From NCBI RefSeq assembly GCF_014201615.1, contig NZ_JACHEU010000006.1, forward strand, positions 49,212-113,211: a stretch of 64,000 nt of DNA, in the 5' to 3' direction. This document shows positions 37,440 through 47,017 of this stretch, one piece after another. Under the pieces are notes generated by a model that had not been told where the DNA came from, searched no databases, and worked only from the letters and a program-made list of their open reading frames with translations. The translations under genes and the position numbers were made by a program. How positions within the stretch are numbered: the stretch's first letter is position 1; the number at the start of each line of letters is the position of its first letter. Origin of the DNA: Aquamicrobium lusatiense (lineage in GTDB: Bacteria; Pseudomonadota; Alphaproteobacteria; Rhizobiales; Rhizobiaceae).

Positions 37440-38370
37440 TCTCCGTCGAATGGACTGGTGGTCTTACGCGTCCGGCGCGCCGCCGCGAAGGTCTTGCGCG
37501 CTCGACGACCGTTCACGATCGTAGGCTACCTGCAGCCGGGGCGATCAGGCGAGGTTGGTAGCGGCCATTGTCAGGATGAAGTGGGATCGCACGCGCTCAA
37601 CACCGCGATGGACGGTCTGTGCCATGCCACCGACGGTTTTCGTCCACCAAAGGGTTCTTCGATCCGCTTGCGGGGTTTCCGGGACAGGGCATGGCTTTGG
37701 TACCGGGCGGTGCGTCCATTGATCGCTGAATATCGCACTTTCCGTGCAACATACAGGATCACGCAGTCGTGCCGGAGGTTGGCGACGAACCCGGCCGCGT
37801 CGTACTCTTTGTCCGTCTCCAGCTTCAGCTGTTGGCTCGTTTCGGGGAACCGCAGTTGACTATGTCCAGCGCGCCGCGCGGCGTGGCAGTCGGCCTGGGT
37901 CAGCTCGTCCTCTACGATCCGACCGCAGCGATTCTCGGTCAGAGCATGCCTGATGAAGCACAGCATCGCGCCGGTGCCCTGTGACTTCTTGAAGAGCGGG
38001 CATCGGGGTCGATGGTCGAAGCATGGGCGACGCTCGTACGCTTTCTGCCACGGAAGCCGACCTAGGCATTGCGGCTCCGGCGAGTGGGGTGTGTCATCGG
38101 TTCGATCTCGAGCTGGGTCTGAGAGGTCTGGGCGTTGGCGGTGCTGTCGGGGCCGAGTGGATCGTCCGGCTTCTCGCAATCCGGCGGCACGCTCGCAGAC
38201 TTTGACTGAAAGCTCTTCATCGACGCCTACGCCTTCACCAAGGTGCCATCGACGGAGAAATGATCATCGACAGCAGCGGCACGACTTCGCGGTGCGCCAA
38301 GATCGCTGCCATCACCTTGCGCAACATGTCGGTCGTCAGCCGCCGTTCGCGGTTCTTGGTTAAGACTGGT
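37440..38370 (-). pseudogene. Degraded IS5/IS1182-type transposase
   Basis: Pieces of an IS5-group transposase in several frames on -. Around 38250-38370 are fragments equivalent to TKNRxRLL, AAILAHREV and the DDE-region DHFSVDGTLVKA. Around 37570-37990 the C-terminal part appears (KKSQGTGAMLCFIRHALTENR, then DKEYDAAGFVANLR and RKRIEEPFGG). Multiple frameshifts and stops make it dead. It is a relative of the element at 56.3-57.6 kb. The remaining bases of 37202-38601 show nothing else recognisable. Confidence 0.8.
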
Positions 38371-38601
38371 CCGATTACCGGAAACTGGACCGTTTGAAGC
38401 TGGAGTTATTCCGCTACGCGTTCCCGGCTGCGAGGGGCGCGAAACGAGCGTTGGGTTCGAGCCGCTGGTGGTAGGAAGCGTCACGCCAGGGCGATCGGAA
38501 GTGCCCGTGCCGCCGACCGCGATAGGGACGATCCAGATCACGCCGACGAACGGGCTTGCATCACGAGCCCGCCGAGCGCAGGAGCCGCGAACGGGGAAGG
38601 A

Positions 38602-39357
38602 TCAGAAGCTGAGGCGCATCCCGCCGGTGACTTCCAGCGTCTCGCCGGTGATGTAGCGGGCTTCGGACGAGGCGAGGAAGGCGATGGCGCCGGCCATGTC
38701 CTCGGGTTTGCCCACGCGCTTCATCGGCACCGCGCTGATCACCCACGGATATTTCTGCTCTGGATCCTCCTCGTGGAAGGGGGATGTGACCAGCCCGGGG
38801 GCCACGGCATTGACCCGGATCTCGGGCGCCAGTTCGCGCGCAAGTGCCCGGGTGAAGCTGTCGATCCCGCCTTTGGCCGTGGTATAGGCGATGCCGCCCG
38901 GTACCCCGCCGACCCGCGTCACCGAGGAGCTGATGTTGACGATGGCGGGATCGTCCGCGCGGCGCAGCAGCGGCAGAGCCTTTTGCGTCGCCAGAACCTG
39001 CGTGCGAATGTTGATCGCCAGCACCCGGTCGAAGGTCTCGATCGGCATGTCGTCGAGCCGCGACTTGGCAGGCGAGGCGCCGACGCAATTGACCAGCACC
39101 GAGAGGCGGCCGAAGGTTTCGTCGATCTGGCGGGCAAACCCCTCGACCACGGCCTCTTCGGTCAGATCGCCGTCAAGCACCAGCACCCGCCGACCCAGGG
39201 CGGTGAGTTCGGTGGCCAGTTCAGCGGTCAGATCCTGCTGGTTCAGGCCATGGATCACCAGATCCGCGCCGAGACTGGCGAATTTGCGGGCGGCGGCGCG
39301 ACCGATGCCGGTGCTGCTGCCCGTGACCCAGACGACGCTGTCCTTGAAATTCAACAT
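38602..39357 (-). CDS. Short-chain dehydrogenase/reductase, second copy
   Basis: 251 residues from the ATG at 39357 (GGAAG site). TGSSTGIGRA cofactor motif, NCVGASP, SSSVTRVGG and YTTAK. Its N-terminal half closely matches the SDR at 30461 (VIHGLNQQD against VVHGLNQRD). It lies 11 bases after the stop of the second aldehyde dehydrogenase, so the ALDH-SDR pair is duplicated on the island. Confidence 0.9.
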   Translation of the reverse strand: MLNFKDSVVWVTGSSTGIGRAAARKFASLGADLVIHGLNQQDLTAELATELTALGRRVLVLDGDLTEEAVVEGFARQIDETFGRLSVLVNCVGASPAKSRLDDMPIETFDRVLAINIRTQVLATQKALPLLRRADDPAIVNISSSVTRVGGVPGGIAYTTAKGGIDSFTRALARELAPEIRVNAVAPGLVTSPFHEEDPEQKYPWVISAVPMKRVGKPEDMAGAIAFLASSEARYITGETLEVTGGMRLSF

Positions 39358-39368
39358 TGATCTTCCGT

Positions 39369-40805
39369 TCACAGGCTGAACCACCAGGGCGATGGCCCTG
39401 TGGCGGGGTTGGAGAGGATGGCCTGCTTGCGCACGAAGCGGCGGATGGAATCCGCGCCGGTGCGTGATCCACCGAGGCCCGAATGGTTGAAGGCGGTCTT
39501 CTCGGGCACCAGGGGGCTTCCGATGAAGAGCGGGGCCAGCCCTGCGTCATTGATCGAGACCCCGCCCGCGTCGAGTCGCCGCGCCACCGCCTGCGCGGCC
39601 TCTTCAGGGCCGAAGACCGCCGCCGACAGGCCGTAGTGGCTGTCATTGGCCAGCGCCACCGCCTCGTCGAGGCTGTCATAGGCCATCACCGGCAGGAACG
39701 GACCGAAGCTTTCCTCGCGCATGATCAGCATGGAATGATCGACATCGGTCAGCACCGTCGGCTGGCACCAGAGGCCGCCGCCGTGGGTCTCGATCGCCCC
39801 GCCGGTGACGATGCGAGCGCCGCGCTCGATGGCATCGTCCAGATGGCGCCGCAGGATCTCGGCTTGCGGCAGGAAGGTGATCGGGCCAATATGCCCTTGT
39901 GCGGGATCAGGCCAATTGGGCCGTAGCCGCGCGACCTTCGCAGCCAGCTGGGCGACGAAGCCGTCGTGCAGCGAGCGAGGCACGTAGATGCGCTCGATCG
40001 AATAGCATTGCTGGCCCGCTCCCAGGGTCGCCCCCGTCGCCAGGGCCGAGGTTGCGCGGTCGATATCGGCCCCTTCCAGCACCAGAGCTGGATCCTTGCC
40101 GCCGAGTTCGGTGAAACAGGGGATGAACCGTTCGGCCGCGCGGCGGGCGACGAGCCGCCCGGTGCGGGTGGAGCCGGTGAAGCAGACCATGTCCACCTGA
40201 TCGACGATCGCTGCCCCCAGTGCGCCATCCCCCCGCACCACACGGAAGATCGCGGCCAGGGCCGGCACCTCGTCCAGCGCGGCCTGGAGCACGTCAACGA
40301 AGCGCGGCGTCACCTCCGAGGGTTTCAGGATCACCGCGCATCCCGCGACCAGCGCCGGGATCGCATCCATCAGCCCCAGAGCCAGCGGGAAGTTCCAGGG
40401 TCCGATCACGCCGACCACGGGATAGGGGCGGAACCCTGCCGTGCCGGTGATCCCGGCCAGACCCGTGTCCCTGGGCAGTGTATCGAGCGAGCGCGGCGCG
40501 ACCTCGACCCAGCAGTCGACCCAGACCCCGGCGGCATCGGCCTCGATCCGGCTTTCGTGCAGGCGCCCGGTATCGGCCAGAAGCGCGTCGAGCAGGTCCT
40601 CGCGGCGCGCGGCCAGTGCGGTGCAAAAGGCGCGCAGCACCGTGGCGCGGCCGTCGATGCCCGCGGTCACCCAGCCCGGCTGCGCTGCGCGCAGCCCCGC
40701 GATCAATGCGTCAAGCCCGGAGGCAGGGAAGGCAGGGCAGGTGTAATCCACCTGACCCGTGCGCGGATTGCGCGCACGGATGACCGAAGATGTCATCTCG
40801 TTCAT
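39369..40805 (-). CDS. Aldehyde dehydrogenase, second copy
   Basis: 478 residues from the ATG at 40805 (an internal ATG at 40796 is also possible). Catalytic features match copy 1: IGPWNFP, ELGGKDPALVL, GQQCYSIERIYV. About half of the residues agree by eye with the copy at 29026. The - strand order is thiolase, oxygenase 2, ALDH, SDR, a mirror of the first operon without the transporter. Confidence 0.92.
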   Translation of the reverse strand: MNEMTSSVIRARNPRTGQVDYTCPAFPASGLDALIAGLRAAQPGWVTAGIDGRATVLRAFCTALAARREDLLDALLADTGRLHESRIEADAAGVWVDCWVEVAPRSLDTLPRDTGLAGITGTAGFRPYPVVGVIGPWNFPLALGLMDAIPALVAGCAVILKPSEVTPRFVDVLQAALDEVPALAAIFRVVRGDGALGAAIVDQVDMVCFTGSTRTGRLVARRAAERFIPCFTELGGKDPALVLEGADIDRATSALATGATLGAGQQCYSIERIYVPRSLHDGFVAQLAAKVARLRPNWPDPAQGHIGPITFLPQAEILRRHLDDAIERGARIVTGGAIETHGGGLWCQPTVLTDVDHSMLIMREESFGPFLPVMAYDSLDEAVALANDSHYGLSAAVFGPEEAAQAVARRLDAGGVSINDAGLAPLFIGSPLVPEKTAFNHSGLGGSRTGADSIRRFVRKQAILSNPATGPSPWWFSL

Positions 40806-40816
40806 GGTGTGTCCGT

Positions 40817-42313
40817 TCAATCCGCCAGGCTGACGCCGTTTTCGTAAAGCATGTGCGGCCCGGCCCAGAAGGCATGAGCGCCGGTGGGAATGTGATAGGG
40901 CATGATCACCCGACAGATCGGCCCGGCGCCGATGTTCTGCGCATCGAACAACACGCATTCGCCCTTGCCGGTGTTGGTGTTGGTCACGAAGGTGACCAGA
41001 TAGCCGTCATCCTCGGATTTCGCGTTGAGGCGGGGGGCGAAGGGCGCCTCGCTGACGAATTCGCCCGCGGGCATGATGAAGCGGTCGGTCTTGCCGGTTT
41101 CAAAATCGAATTTCTTGAGCCCTTCCAGCAGCCATTCGCCGCGCTGAGGGACGGCGTTGTAACTGTAGCGCGTCTTGCGCCCGTTATAGAGGCCGTTGAC
41201 CATCGGGAATTCGGTGATTTCGTCGTCCAGCCGCTCTTCGCGCGTCTCGCCGGTCTTCATGTTGAAATACCAGCGATGCATCCGGGTTTCGGTCGTGTGG
41301 AGATCCAGCATCTTGCACAGGCGCTCGTAGCCTTCCGCCGGGATGTTGTGCATGTCGGGGACGGGATTGGTCATGATGCAGCCCTCCATCACCACCTCGT
41401 CACCCTGTTCATAGCTGTTCGACAGGTGAAGGATGTAGCAGGGCTCGGCCTCGAACCAGCGGACATCCTCGTTGGTGCCGAAGCGCGGGATCACCCCGAA
41501 GCGGGCCGGGATATCGCGCCAGAATTTCAGCCGGTGGCCGCCCTTCTTCAGGCTCTCGGGATCGAAGAACATCGGCAGGTCGTGCACGATGGAATAATGC
41601 TCGGTCATCCCCAGATCGTGCGGCCAGCGCGGACCGGGCAGCTCGATTGGCGCGTAATGCACCAGATTGTTTCCGGCATCAATCACCCCGTAATTCATGT
41701 ACGGCGGCTTTTCCGAGAAGTTGAAGAACATCATGTGGCCGGTGTGTTCATCGACCTTGAAATGCGAGCAGATGCCTCGGTCGCCCAGGGCGGCGGCCCA
41801 GTTCTCGTCGGGGCCCAGAGTGTCCAGCGTCTGCGTGTCCAGCCGGTAGGGTTCGGAGCATTGCGACATCGCAACAATGATCTTGCCGGCATGCACCACC
41901 ACGTCGGTGCCGGTGTTGTCCTTCATCGCGCCGATGCTGCCCCAGCCGCGCCGCGTCCTGCGCTTGGGCTCGATGATCCCGGGCCAGAGCGATTTGCCAG
42001 CCGCCTTCTCGGCCAGATAGCCGGTCGTCTGGGTGAAACGGTTGCGGTATTCGACCTTGCCCTCGTTGAACCAGACGGCGTGCAGCATGCCGTCGCCGTC
42101 AAAGGGATGGTACTTGCCGATGGGCTCGTGCACCTGATTGTGGCCGTTGCGCACATACATGCCCTGAAGATCCTTCGGCACCTCGCCGATGATCGTCAGA
42201 TCCGGGCCGCGGGCGGTGTATTCCAGGTCGATCGGCTTGTGGGCGCCGTTCAGATAGGGATTGTCGTTGGGGTATTTCAGGGTCGAGTGACCGTGCGAAA
42301 AGATCTCAGGCAT
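40817..42313 (-). CDS. Carotenoid-cleavage oxygenase family enzyme, copy 2
   Basis: 498 residues from the ATG at 42313, with GGAGG upstream; longer open frame to 42586 overlaps the thiolase gene and is rejected. Iron His: CSHFKVDEHTG, WPHDLGMTEHYS, ILHLSNSYEQGD, TGAHAFWAG. Roughly half identical by eye to copy 1, so likely a different regiospecificity or partner substrate. It sits between thiolase and ALDH genes, which places C=C cleavage next to aldehyde oxidation. Confidence 0.92.
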   Translation of the reverse strand: MPEIFSHGHSTLKYPNDNPYLNGAHKPIDLEYTARGPDLTIIGEVPKDLQGMYVRNGHNQVHEPIGKYHPFDGDGMLHAVWFNEGKVEYRNRFTQTTGYLAEKAAGKSLWPGIIEPKRRTRRGWGSIGAMKDNTGTDVVVHAGKIIVAMSQCSEPYRLDTQTLDTLGPDENWAAALGDRGICSHFKVDEHTGHMMFFNFSEKPPYMNYGVIDAGNNLVHYAPIELPGPRWPHDLGMTEHYSIVHDLPMFFDPESLKKGGHRLKFWRDIPARFGVIPRFGTNEDVRWFEAEPCYILHLSNSYEQGDEVVMEGCIMTNPVPDMHNIPAEGYERLCKMLDLHTTETRMHRWYFNMKTGETREERLDDEITEFPMVNGLYNGRKTRYSYNAVPQRGEWLLEGLKKFDFETGKTDRFIMPAGEFVSEAPFAPRLNAKSEDDGYLVTFVTNTNTGKGECVLFDAQNIGAGPICRVIMPYHIPTGAHAFWAGPHMLYENGVSLAD

Positions 42314-42339
42314 GTCTTGTCCTCCACTCGCGGCGCCGG

Positions 42340-43533
42340 TCAGGCCACGCGCTCCAGAATTGCGGCGCTGGCAACTCCTGCCGCGCCGGTGATTGCGACG
42401 ACGCCGCGATCGACGCCGCGGAGTTCCATCTCGTCCAGCAGCGTTCCGACCAGCATTGCCCCGGTCGCCCCCATCGGGTGTCCAAGGGCAATCGAGCTGC
42501 CGTTGACGTTGAACCGCTCCAGCGGCACCGCCAGTTCGCGCAGGTAGTGCAGGGTCACGGCAGCGAAACTGTCGCGCACCTCCCACAGGTCGATATCGGC
42601 GGCGTTGAGGCCGGCCCGGGCCAGCGCCTTGCGGGTGGCATCGACCGCCCCGATCTGGGTGATCGACACGCTGGCCTCGGCGGTGGCGAGAACCCGCGCC
42701 CGGGGCCGCAGCCCATGCCGCCGCGCGGCCGAGGCCGAGGCCAGCACCACCAGCGCCGCACCATCGGCCATAGCCGGAGAATTCCCCGCGTGATGAACCG
42801 CGTTCAGCGGAGGCAGGTCGGGAAAGAGCCCGCGCAGGATCTCGCCGTCGCGCCCGGCGGCGGCTTCGGCAAAGGCGGGTTGCAGCGCGGCCAGCGACTC
42901 CAGGGTGTTGGTGCGCCGGATCGTCTCGTCCCGGTCAAGAACCAGCGCACCGGCCGCGTCGCGCACCGGCACGATAGAGCGGAAGCGCCCGGTATCCTGG
43001 GCGGCGGCGGCGCGCTCTTGCGACAGCACTGCATAAGCGTCGCATTCCGCGCGGCTGAAGCCGAACTGGGTTGCGACAAGATCCGCCGCAACGCCGGGCT
43101 GCAGCGCGCCCAGCCTTGCGGCGATCTGCGGATCCATGAACATCGCTCCCTTGTCAGCCAGCATCGGCGTCCGCGACATCATCTCGACGCCGCCCGCGAC
43201 GGTGACGGCATCCTGCACTGCGGCGCGTTCGGCCATCAAGGCTGTCGCGGACAATCCCGAAGCACAGAACCGGTTCATGGTGGCGGCCGGTGCAGCGACC
43301 GACCAGCCCGCCAACAACGACGCCGTCTTGCCGATGTTGGCCCCCTGATCGCCGACCTGCGTCGCACATCCGATCATCGTATCGTCGGCATACTCATCCA
43401 CCCCGGGGAAACGCCGCGCGACTTCAGTGAACAATCCGGCCAAAAGCTCGGCCGCCCTCAAGTCGCTCAGCGCGCCCCCTGGCCTGCCGCGCCCCCGTGG
43501 CGTGCGGATAGCATCAACGACAAACGCATCCAT
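42340..43533 (-). CDS. Thiolase-family protein with altered catalytic motifs
   Basis: 397 residues. The nucleophile C90 (MNRFCASGLSATA) and GHPMGATGAM His are present. The usual NEAF motif reads RDSF, and the C-terminal Cys-X-Gly motif reads AITGAAGVA with no Cys. Such changes occur in SCP2-like and specialised thiolases, so it may be active on an unusual CoA ester or act only in one direction. First gene of the - strand operon with oxygenase 2, ALDH and SDR. The start is preceded by the shared promoter box. Confidence 0.85.
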   Translation of the reverse strand: MDAFVVDAIRTPRGRGRPGGALSDLRAAELLAGLFTEVARRFPGVDEYADDTMIGCATQVGDQGANIGKTASLLAGWSVAAPAATMNRFCASGLSATALMAERAAVQDAVTVAGGVEMMSRTPMLADKGAMFMDPQIAARLGALQPGVAADLVATQFGFSRAECDAYAVLSQERAAAAQDTGRFRSIVPVRDAAGALVLDRDETIRRTNTLESLAALQPAFAEAAAGRDGEILRGLFPDLPPLNAVHHAGNSPAMADGAALVVLASASAARRHGLRPRARVLATAEASVSITQIGAVDATRKALARAGLNAADIDLWEVRDSFAAVTLHYLRELAVPLERFNVNGSSIALGHPMGATGAMLVGTLLDEMELRGVDRGVVAITGAAGVASAAILERVA

Positions 43534-43572
43534 GGATCACCCATCTCCCCTCTCAACCCGAGAATCAAGATA

Positions 43573-43594
43573 CATATAACGAACCTAATTACAA
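43573..43594 (-). promoter_or_regulatory. Shared promoter box upstream of the thiolase-oxygenase operon
   Basis: On - the sequence reads TTGTAA, then TTAGGTTCGTTATATG, then TATCTT, a -35/-10 pair with 16-base spacing. The spacer core AGGTTCGTT(T)AT recurs in front of both dctP genes. The 301-base divergent gap to the ligase gene contains this promoter and the opposite one at 43769; nothing else is seen there. Confidence 0.6.
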
Positions 43595-43768
43595 TGGAGA
43601 AAGAGCGATGGCCTGCTATTGAGCCCCACCTGACCGCGACGTACTGATGGGTTTCTGTGAGCCAAACTCGCGAAATAACTGGGATTCTTACCGTGTTGCA
43701 CAGGCATGTGTTCTGTTTGCGTCGGCGTGTCGGGCTCCGCTCGTCGACGGCGCGGCGCATAATGCGTG

Positions 43769-43796
43769 TTGCAAGTAAGTCTCTTTAATGTAATAG
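43769..43796 (+). promoter_or_regulatory. Candidate promoter for the acyl-CoA ligase operon
   Basis: TTGCAA, 16 bases, TAATAG. The ligase start codon (TTG at 43835) lies 39 bases downstream after a GGGAGG site. The shared AGGTTC box is absent here. Confidence 0.45.
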
Positions 43797-43834
43797 AATG
43801 CCACCAAATCCGGGGATGCAGGGAGGCACGCACG

Positions 43835-45538
43835 TTGCGGGACAGCACCGAGATCAGAGTCTTGCAGGATCTGCTGGGCCTCAATCGTCGCCTGCATGGC
43901 GATCAATTGTGCCTCATCGACCCGATCGACCGGGCGCGGGTGGCTGAGGGCGCCGCCCGGCGACTGACCTGGCGCGCGCTCGGCGAGCGGATCGACCGGC
44001 TGGCGCTGACCCTTGCCCAGGCCGGCCTGGGCAAGGGCGATATCGTGCTTCTGGTCGCGCCAACCCTGCACGAAACGCTGGCTGCGCAGCTTGCCTGCCT
44101 CGAGCTCGGGGTGGTGGTCGCCTCGATACCCGTTCAGTACCGCGAAGGCGAGGTCGATGCGCTGATCGAACGCCTGTCGCCGCGCGCGCTGATCGGCCAT
44201 GTCCGGCTGGGCTCGCATGCGAATGCGGCGATGCTGGCCGGTGCGGCGCGCAGGTCGCCTCTGGCGCCGATGGTCTTCGGCTTCGGCGAGGGCCTGCCCG
44301 AGGGCGTGCGCGGGCTTGATCTCGACGCTCCACTGAACGGGGCCGAACAGATGGCGCTGGATGGGTTTCGCTCCGCAGCCGCGGTTGTGCCTGACGATCT
44401 GGCCTTCATCGTCTTCACCTCGGGCACCTCGGCACGGCCCAAGGCGGTGCCGCGCAGCCATGTCGATATCCTGGCCGTCCGCCGCTTTCTTGAGGATGTC
44501 GCGGAATTGCCGGTCGGCGGCTGCTTCCTGTCGCCGCGGATGCTGAACACGATCGGCTCGCTTGCCAACGGCCTGGCCGCCTGGCTGTATTCGGCTGCGC
44601 GGATGGTGCTGCACCACCCCTTCGATCTGGATGTGTTCCTGCGTCAGATCGCCGAGGAGCGCCCCGAAGTCACCAGCTGCCCGCCGGCGATCCTGAACAT
44701 GATCCTGCGCCGGATCGAGGCGGGCGAGGCGCTCGACATGGGGGCGTTGCACCACATCACCTCGGGTTCCGCGCAGCTCGACCCACGGCTGATGAGCGCC
44801 TTTCGCGAGCGTTTCGGGATCACGCTGGTCAATATCTATGGGTCAAGCGAAGGGGCGATGTTGATCGCCTCGGACAAGGATATCGCCGACGAGGAGATCC
44901 GCGCGCGCTGCTTCCTGCGCCACGCCGAGGGGCAGGCGGGCTCGCGCCTGCCGGTTCTGGAGGGGACGCGGACACGCCTGGTCGACCCCGCAACCGAGGT
45001 GGAGATTACCAACCTGGGCACGATCGGCGAACTGCGGCTGAAAAGCCCCGCGATCCTGCGCCAGTATTGGGATGACCCGGACCTGACGCGGGAGTCCTTC
45101 GATGGTGAGGGATGGTTCCGCACGGGGGATCTGTTCGAGATCGCCGGCGACCGCGGGCAATACCTGTCCTTCACCGGCAGGCTCAAGAACATCATCGTCC
45201 GCGGCGGGCTGAATATCTCGGCCGAGGAAATCCAGGGGCTTGCCACCACCCATCCCGCGGTGGCCGAGGCGGTCGCCGTGCCGGTGCCCGATGCAAAGCT
45301 GGGCGAGACAGTGGGCCTGGCCGTGGTGCTGCGCCCCGGGACCGCGCTGCGGCTGCAGGATCTGGCCGACCATCTGCGCCATCAGTGCAAGGTCGCCGTC
45401 TACAAGCTGCCCGAGCACCTGCGCGCCCTCGACACCCTGCCCACCATGCCCAGCGGCAAGACCGATCTTCAGGCGATCCGGGGCCTGTTCGCAAACGACC
45501 AGACCCGGACGCAGGCCAGACAAAGGACTGAACCATGA
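43835..45538 (+). CDS. AMP-forming acyl-CoA ligase, copy 1
   Basis: 567 residues from a TTG start with GGGAGG 8 bases upstream. ANL-superfamily motifs: FTSGTSARPKAVPRSH (P-loop), NIYGSSEGAML, GWFRTGDLFEI and C-terminal SGKTDL with the catalytic Lys. It would activate a carboxylic acid, for example the ALDH product, to a CoA ester. It overlaps the next hydrolase by 4 bases. A diverged copy is at 60026-61702. Confidence 0.92.
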   Translation: MRDSTEIRVLQDLLGLNRRLHGDQLCLIDPIDRARVAEGAARRLTWRALGERIDRLALTLAQAGLGKGDIVLLVAPTLHETLAAQLACLELGVVVASIPVQYREGEVDALIERLSPRALIGHVRLGSHANAAMLAGAARRSPLAPMVFGFGEGLPEGVRGLDLDAPLNGAEQMALDGFRSAAAVVPDDLAFIVFTSGTSARPKAVPRSHVDILAVRRFLEDVAELPVGGCFLSPRMLNTIGSLANGLAAWLYSAARMVLHHPFDLDVFLRQIAEERPEVTSCPPAILNMILRRIEAGEALDMGALHHITSGSAQLDPRLMSAFRERFGITLVNIYGSSEGAMLIASDKDIADEEIRARCFLRHAEGQAGSRLPVLEGTRTRLVDPATEVEITNLGTIGELRLKSPAILRQYWDDPDLTRESFDGEGWFRTGDLFEIAGDRGQYLSFTGRLKNIIVRGGLNISAEEIQGLATTHPAVAEAVAVPVPDAKLGETVGLAVVLRPGTALRLQDLADHLRHQCKVAVYKLPEHLRALDTLPTMPSGKTDLQAIRGLFANDQTRTQARQRTEP

Positions 45539-46362
45539 CCCGCATCCTCCCCGATTACAGCGTTACCGGTGAGGGGCCGGTCACCCTCTTCCTGCTGCAC
45601 GGCGCCTTTGGCGCCAAGGAATACTGGCGCAACCAGTTGCAGACCTTCAGCGAGCGCGGGCTGCGCATCGTCGCCTGGGACGCGCCCGGTTACGGCGTCA
45701 GCCCCCTGCCCGAGGGGTTCTCGGTCGAGCGCGCCGCCGAGGCACTGACACATCTGATTGCCCGCGAGCGGACCGAAACCAATCTGGTGCTGGGGCACTC
45801 GATGGGCGGCATGGTGGCGATCCGCACCTATGGCATGATGCCCGACGCGATCCACGGGCTGATCCTGTCCGCCACCAGCGCGGCCTTTGGCCGCCCCGAA
45901 GGGGACTGGCAGCGCGCCTTTGTGCGCGACCGCGTGGCGCCCCTCGATGCGGGCCGGTCGCTGGAAGACTATGCGCCGGAAATGCTGCGCACCATGTTCG
46001 CGCCAGGCGCCGCTCATCCGGCGACGGATCTGGTGATCCGCGTCGTCTCGCAGATGAAACCGGAAACCTTCCGCGCGGCGATCGAGGCCGTTTCGCGCTT
46101 TGATGCGCGCGAGGTGCTGCCGCATATCAGCGTACCAACGCTGTGCATCGCCGGAGGGCACGATCTGTCGGCCGCGCCGCCCAAGGTGATGGAGAAACTC
46201 ACCACCAAGATCGCGCAGGGCGAATACCGCTGCATGGATCACGTCGGCCACTTCGGCTGGGCCGAGGATCCCGACGGCTTCAACCGCGAAATCCTGGATT
46301 TCCTGACGCGGCGCATTCCCGCGGCCGCGGCGGTGCTGGGGCGCGAGGCAACCCGTGCCTGA
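45535..46362 (+). CDS. Alpha/beta hydrolase coupled to ligase copy 1
   Basis: 275 residues. FLLHGAFGAKEYW opening, nucleophile Ser in LGHSMGGMV, Asp in AGGHDLSA, His in HVGHFGWAED. Closely similar to the hydrolase at 36416-37201, from which it differs most in the lid region. Overlaps with genes on both sides show coupled translation in the ligase-hydrolase-thioesterase operon. Substrate unknown. Confidence 0.9.
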   Translation: MTRILPDYSVTGEGPVTLFLLHGAFGAKEYWRNQLQTFSERGLRIVAWDAPGYGVSPLPEGFSVERAAEALTHLIARERTETNLVLGHSMGGMVAIRTYGMMPDAIHGLILSATSAAFGRPEGDWQRAFVRDRVAPLDAGRSLEDYAPEMLRTMFAPGAAHPATDLVIRVVSQMKPETFRAAIEAVSRFDAREVLPHISVPTLCIAGGHDLSAAPPKVMEKLTTKIAQGEYRCMDHVGHFGWAEDPDGFNREILDFLTRRIPAAAAVLGREATRA

Positions 46363-46786
46363 CGGCCCCGCCCCCGCGCAACTTCCGTTTCGCACATGCG
46401 AAGCCCTGCGGTTTCGCGACATGGACCCGCTGGGCCATGTGAACAACTCGATCTATGCGACCCTGTTCGAGCAAAACCGCGTCGAATTCCAAAGCCAGCC
46501 CGGCGGGTTTCGTGAGGCGGCAGGCCAGACCGTCGTGCTGGCGACGATGACCATCGACTTTCTGTGCGAGATGCACTGGCCCGGGACGGTCGAGATCGGC
46601 CTGGGCGTCGGGCGGCTAGGGACGAGCAGCTTTGACATCGAACAGGAGATCAGCCGCGACGGCGCGCTGATCGCCCGGGGTCGCTGCACGCAGGTTCTGA
46701 TCGACAGCGCACAGCGCCGCCCGGTTCCCCTGTCTTCCGAGCAACGCCTGAGGCTGTCCCGCTGGATGGCCTGCCACAAAGTATAA
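46355..46786 (+). CDS. 4-hydroxybenzoyl-CoA-thioesterase-like hotdog protein
   Basis: 143 residues starting at a GTG that overlaps the hydrolase by 8 bases. Hotdog fold with the 4HBT signature FRDMDPLGHVNNSIYATLFEQ (Asp near residue 29). Expected to hydrolyse an acyl-CoA or aroyl-CoA in the cytoplasm. Third gene of its operon; an AT-rich stretch of 231 bases follows before dctP. Confidence 0.88.
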   Translation: MPDGPAPAQLPFRTCEALRFRDMDPLGHVNNSIYATLFEQNRVEFQSQPGGFREAAGQTVVLATMTIDFLCEMHWPGTVEIGLGVGRLGTSSFDIEQEISRDGALIARGRCTQVLIDSAQRRPVPLSSEQRLRLSRWMACHKV

Positions 46787-46912
46787 TAAAAAGACTATAT
46801 ATAAGGACTCCACAAGCCAGCTTGGATCCGAAAATGCCCATTTATGCCTAGAAATTTGGCCCTCCAATGCAGTATTTTCGCGCTAGAATCGACATTCTCC
46901 GTGTAAATTTCA

Positions 46913-46940
46913 TTGACAACTTAGGTTCATTTATATGATC
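46913..46940 (+). promoter_or_regulatory. Shared promoter box upstream of dctPQM
   Basis: TTGACA at 46913-46918 followed by ACTTAGGTTCATTTATATGATC. It matches the boxes at 43573 and 63080 in both sequence and position relative to the TTG-type -35 hexamer. It lies about 80 bases before the dctP start. Confidence 0.65.
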
Positions 46941-47017
46941 TGAATACACTGAAAACGGGGCGAATCGACAGCGCCCACCCGTCACCTCGGGACAGCTCAA
47001 TCGAATGGGAGGACACC

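Noticed and set aside
42314..42586. N-terminal extension of oxygenase copy 2
   Set aside because: It overlaps the thiolase gene and is not similar to the family; the ATG at 42313 has a strong GGAGG site.
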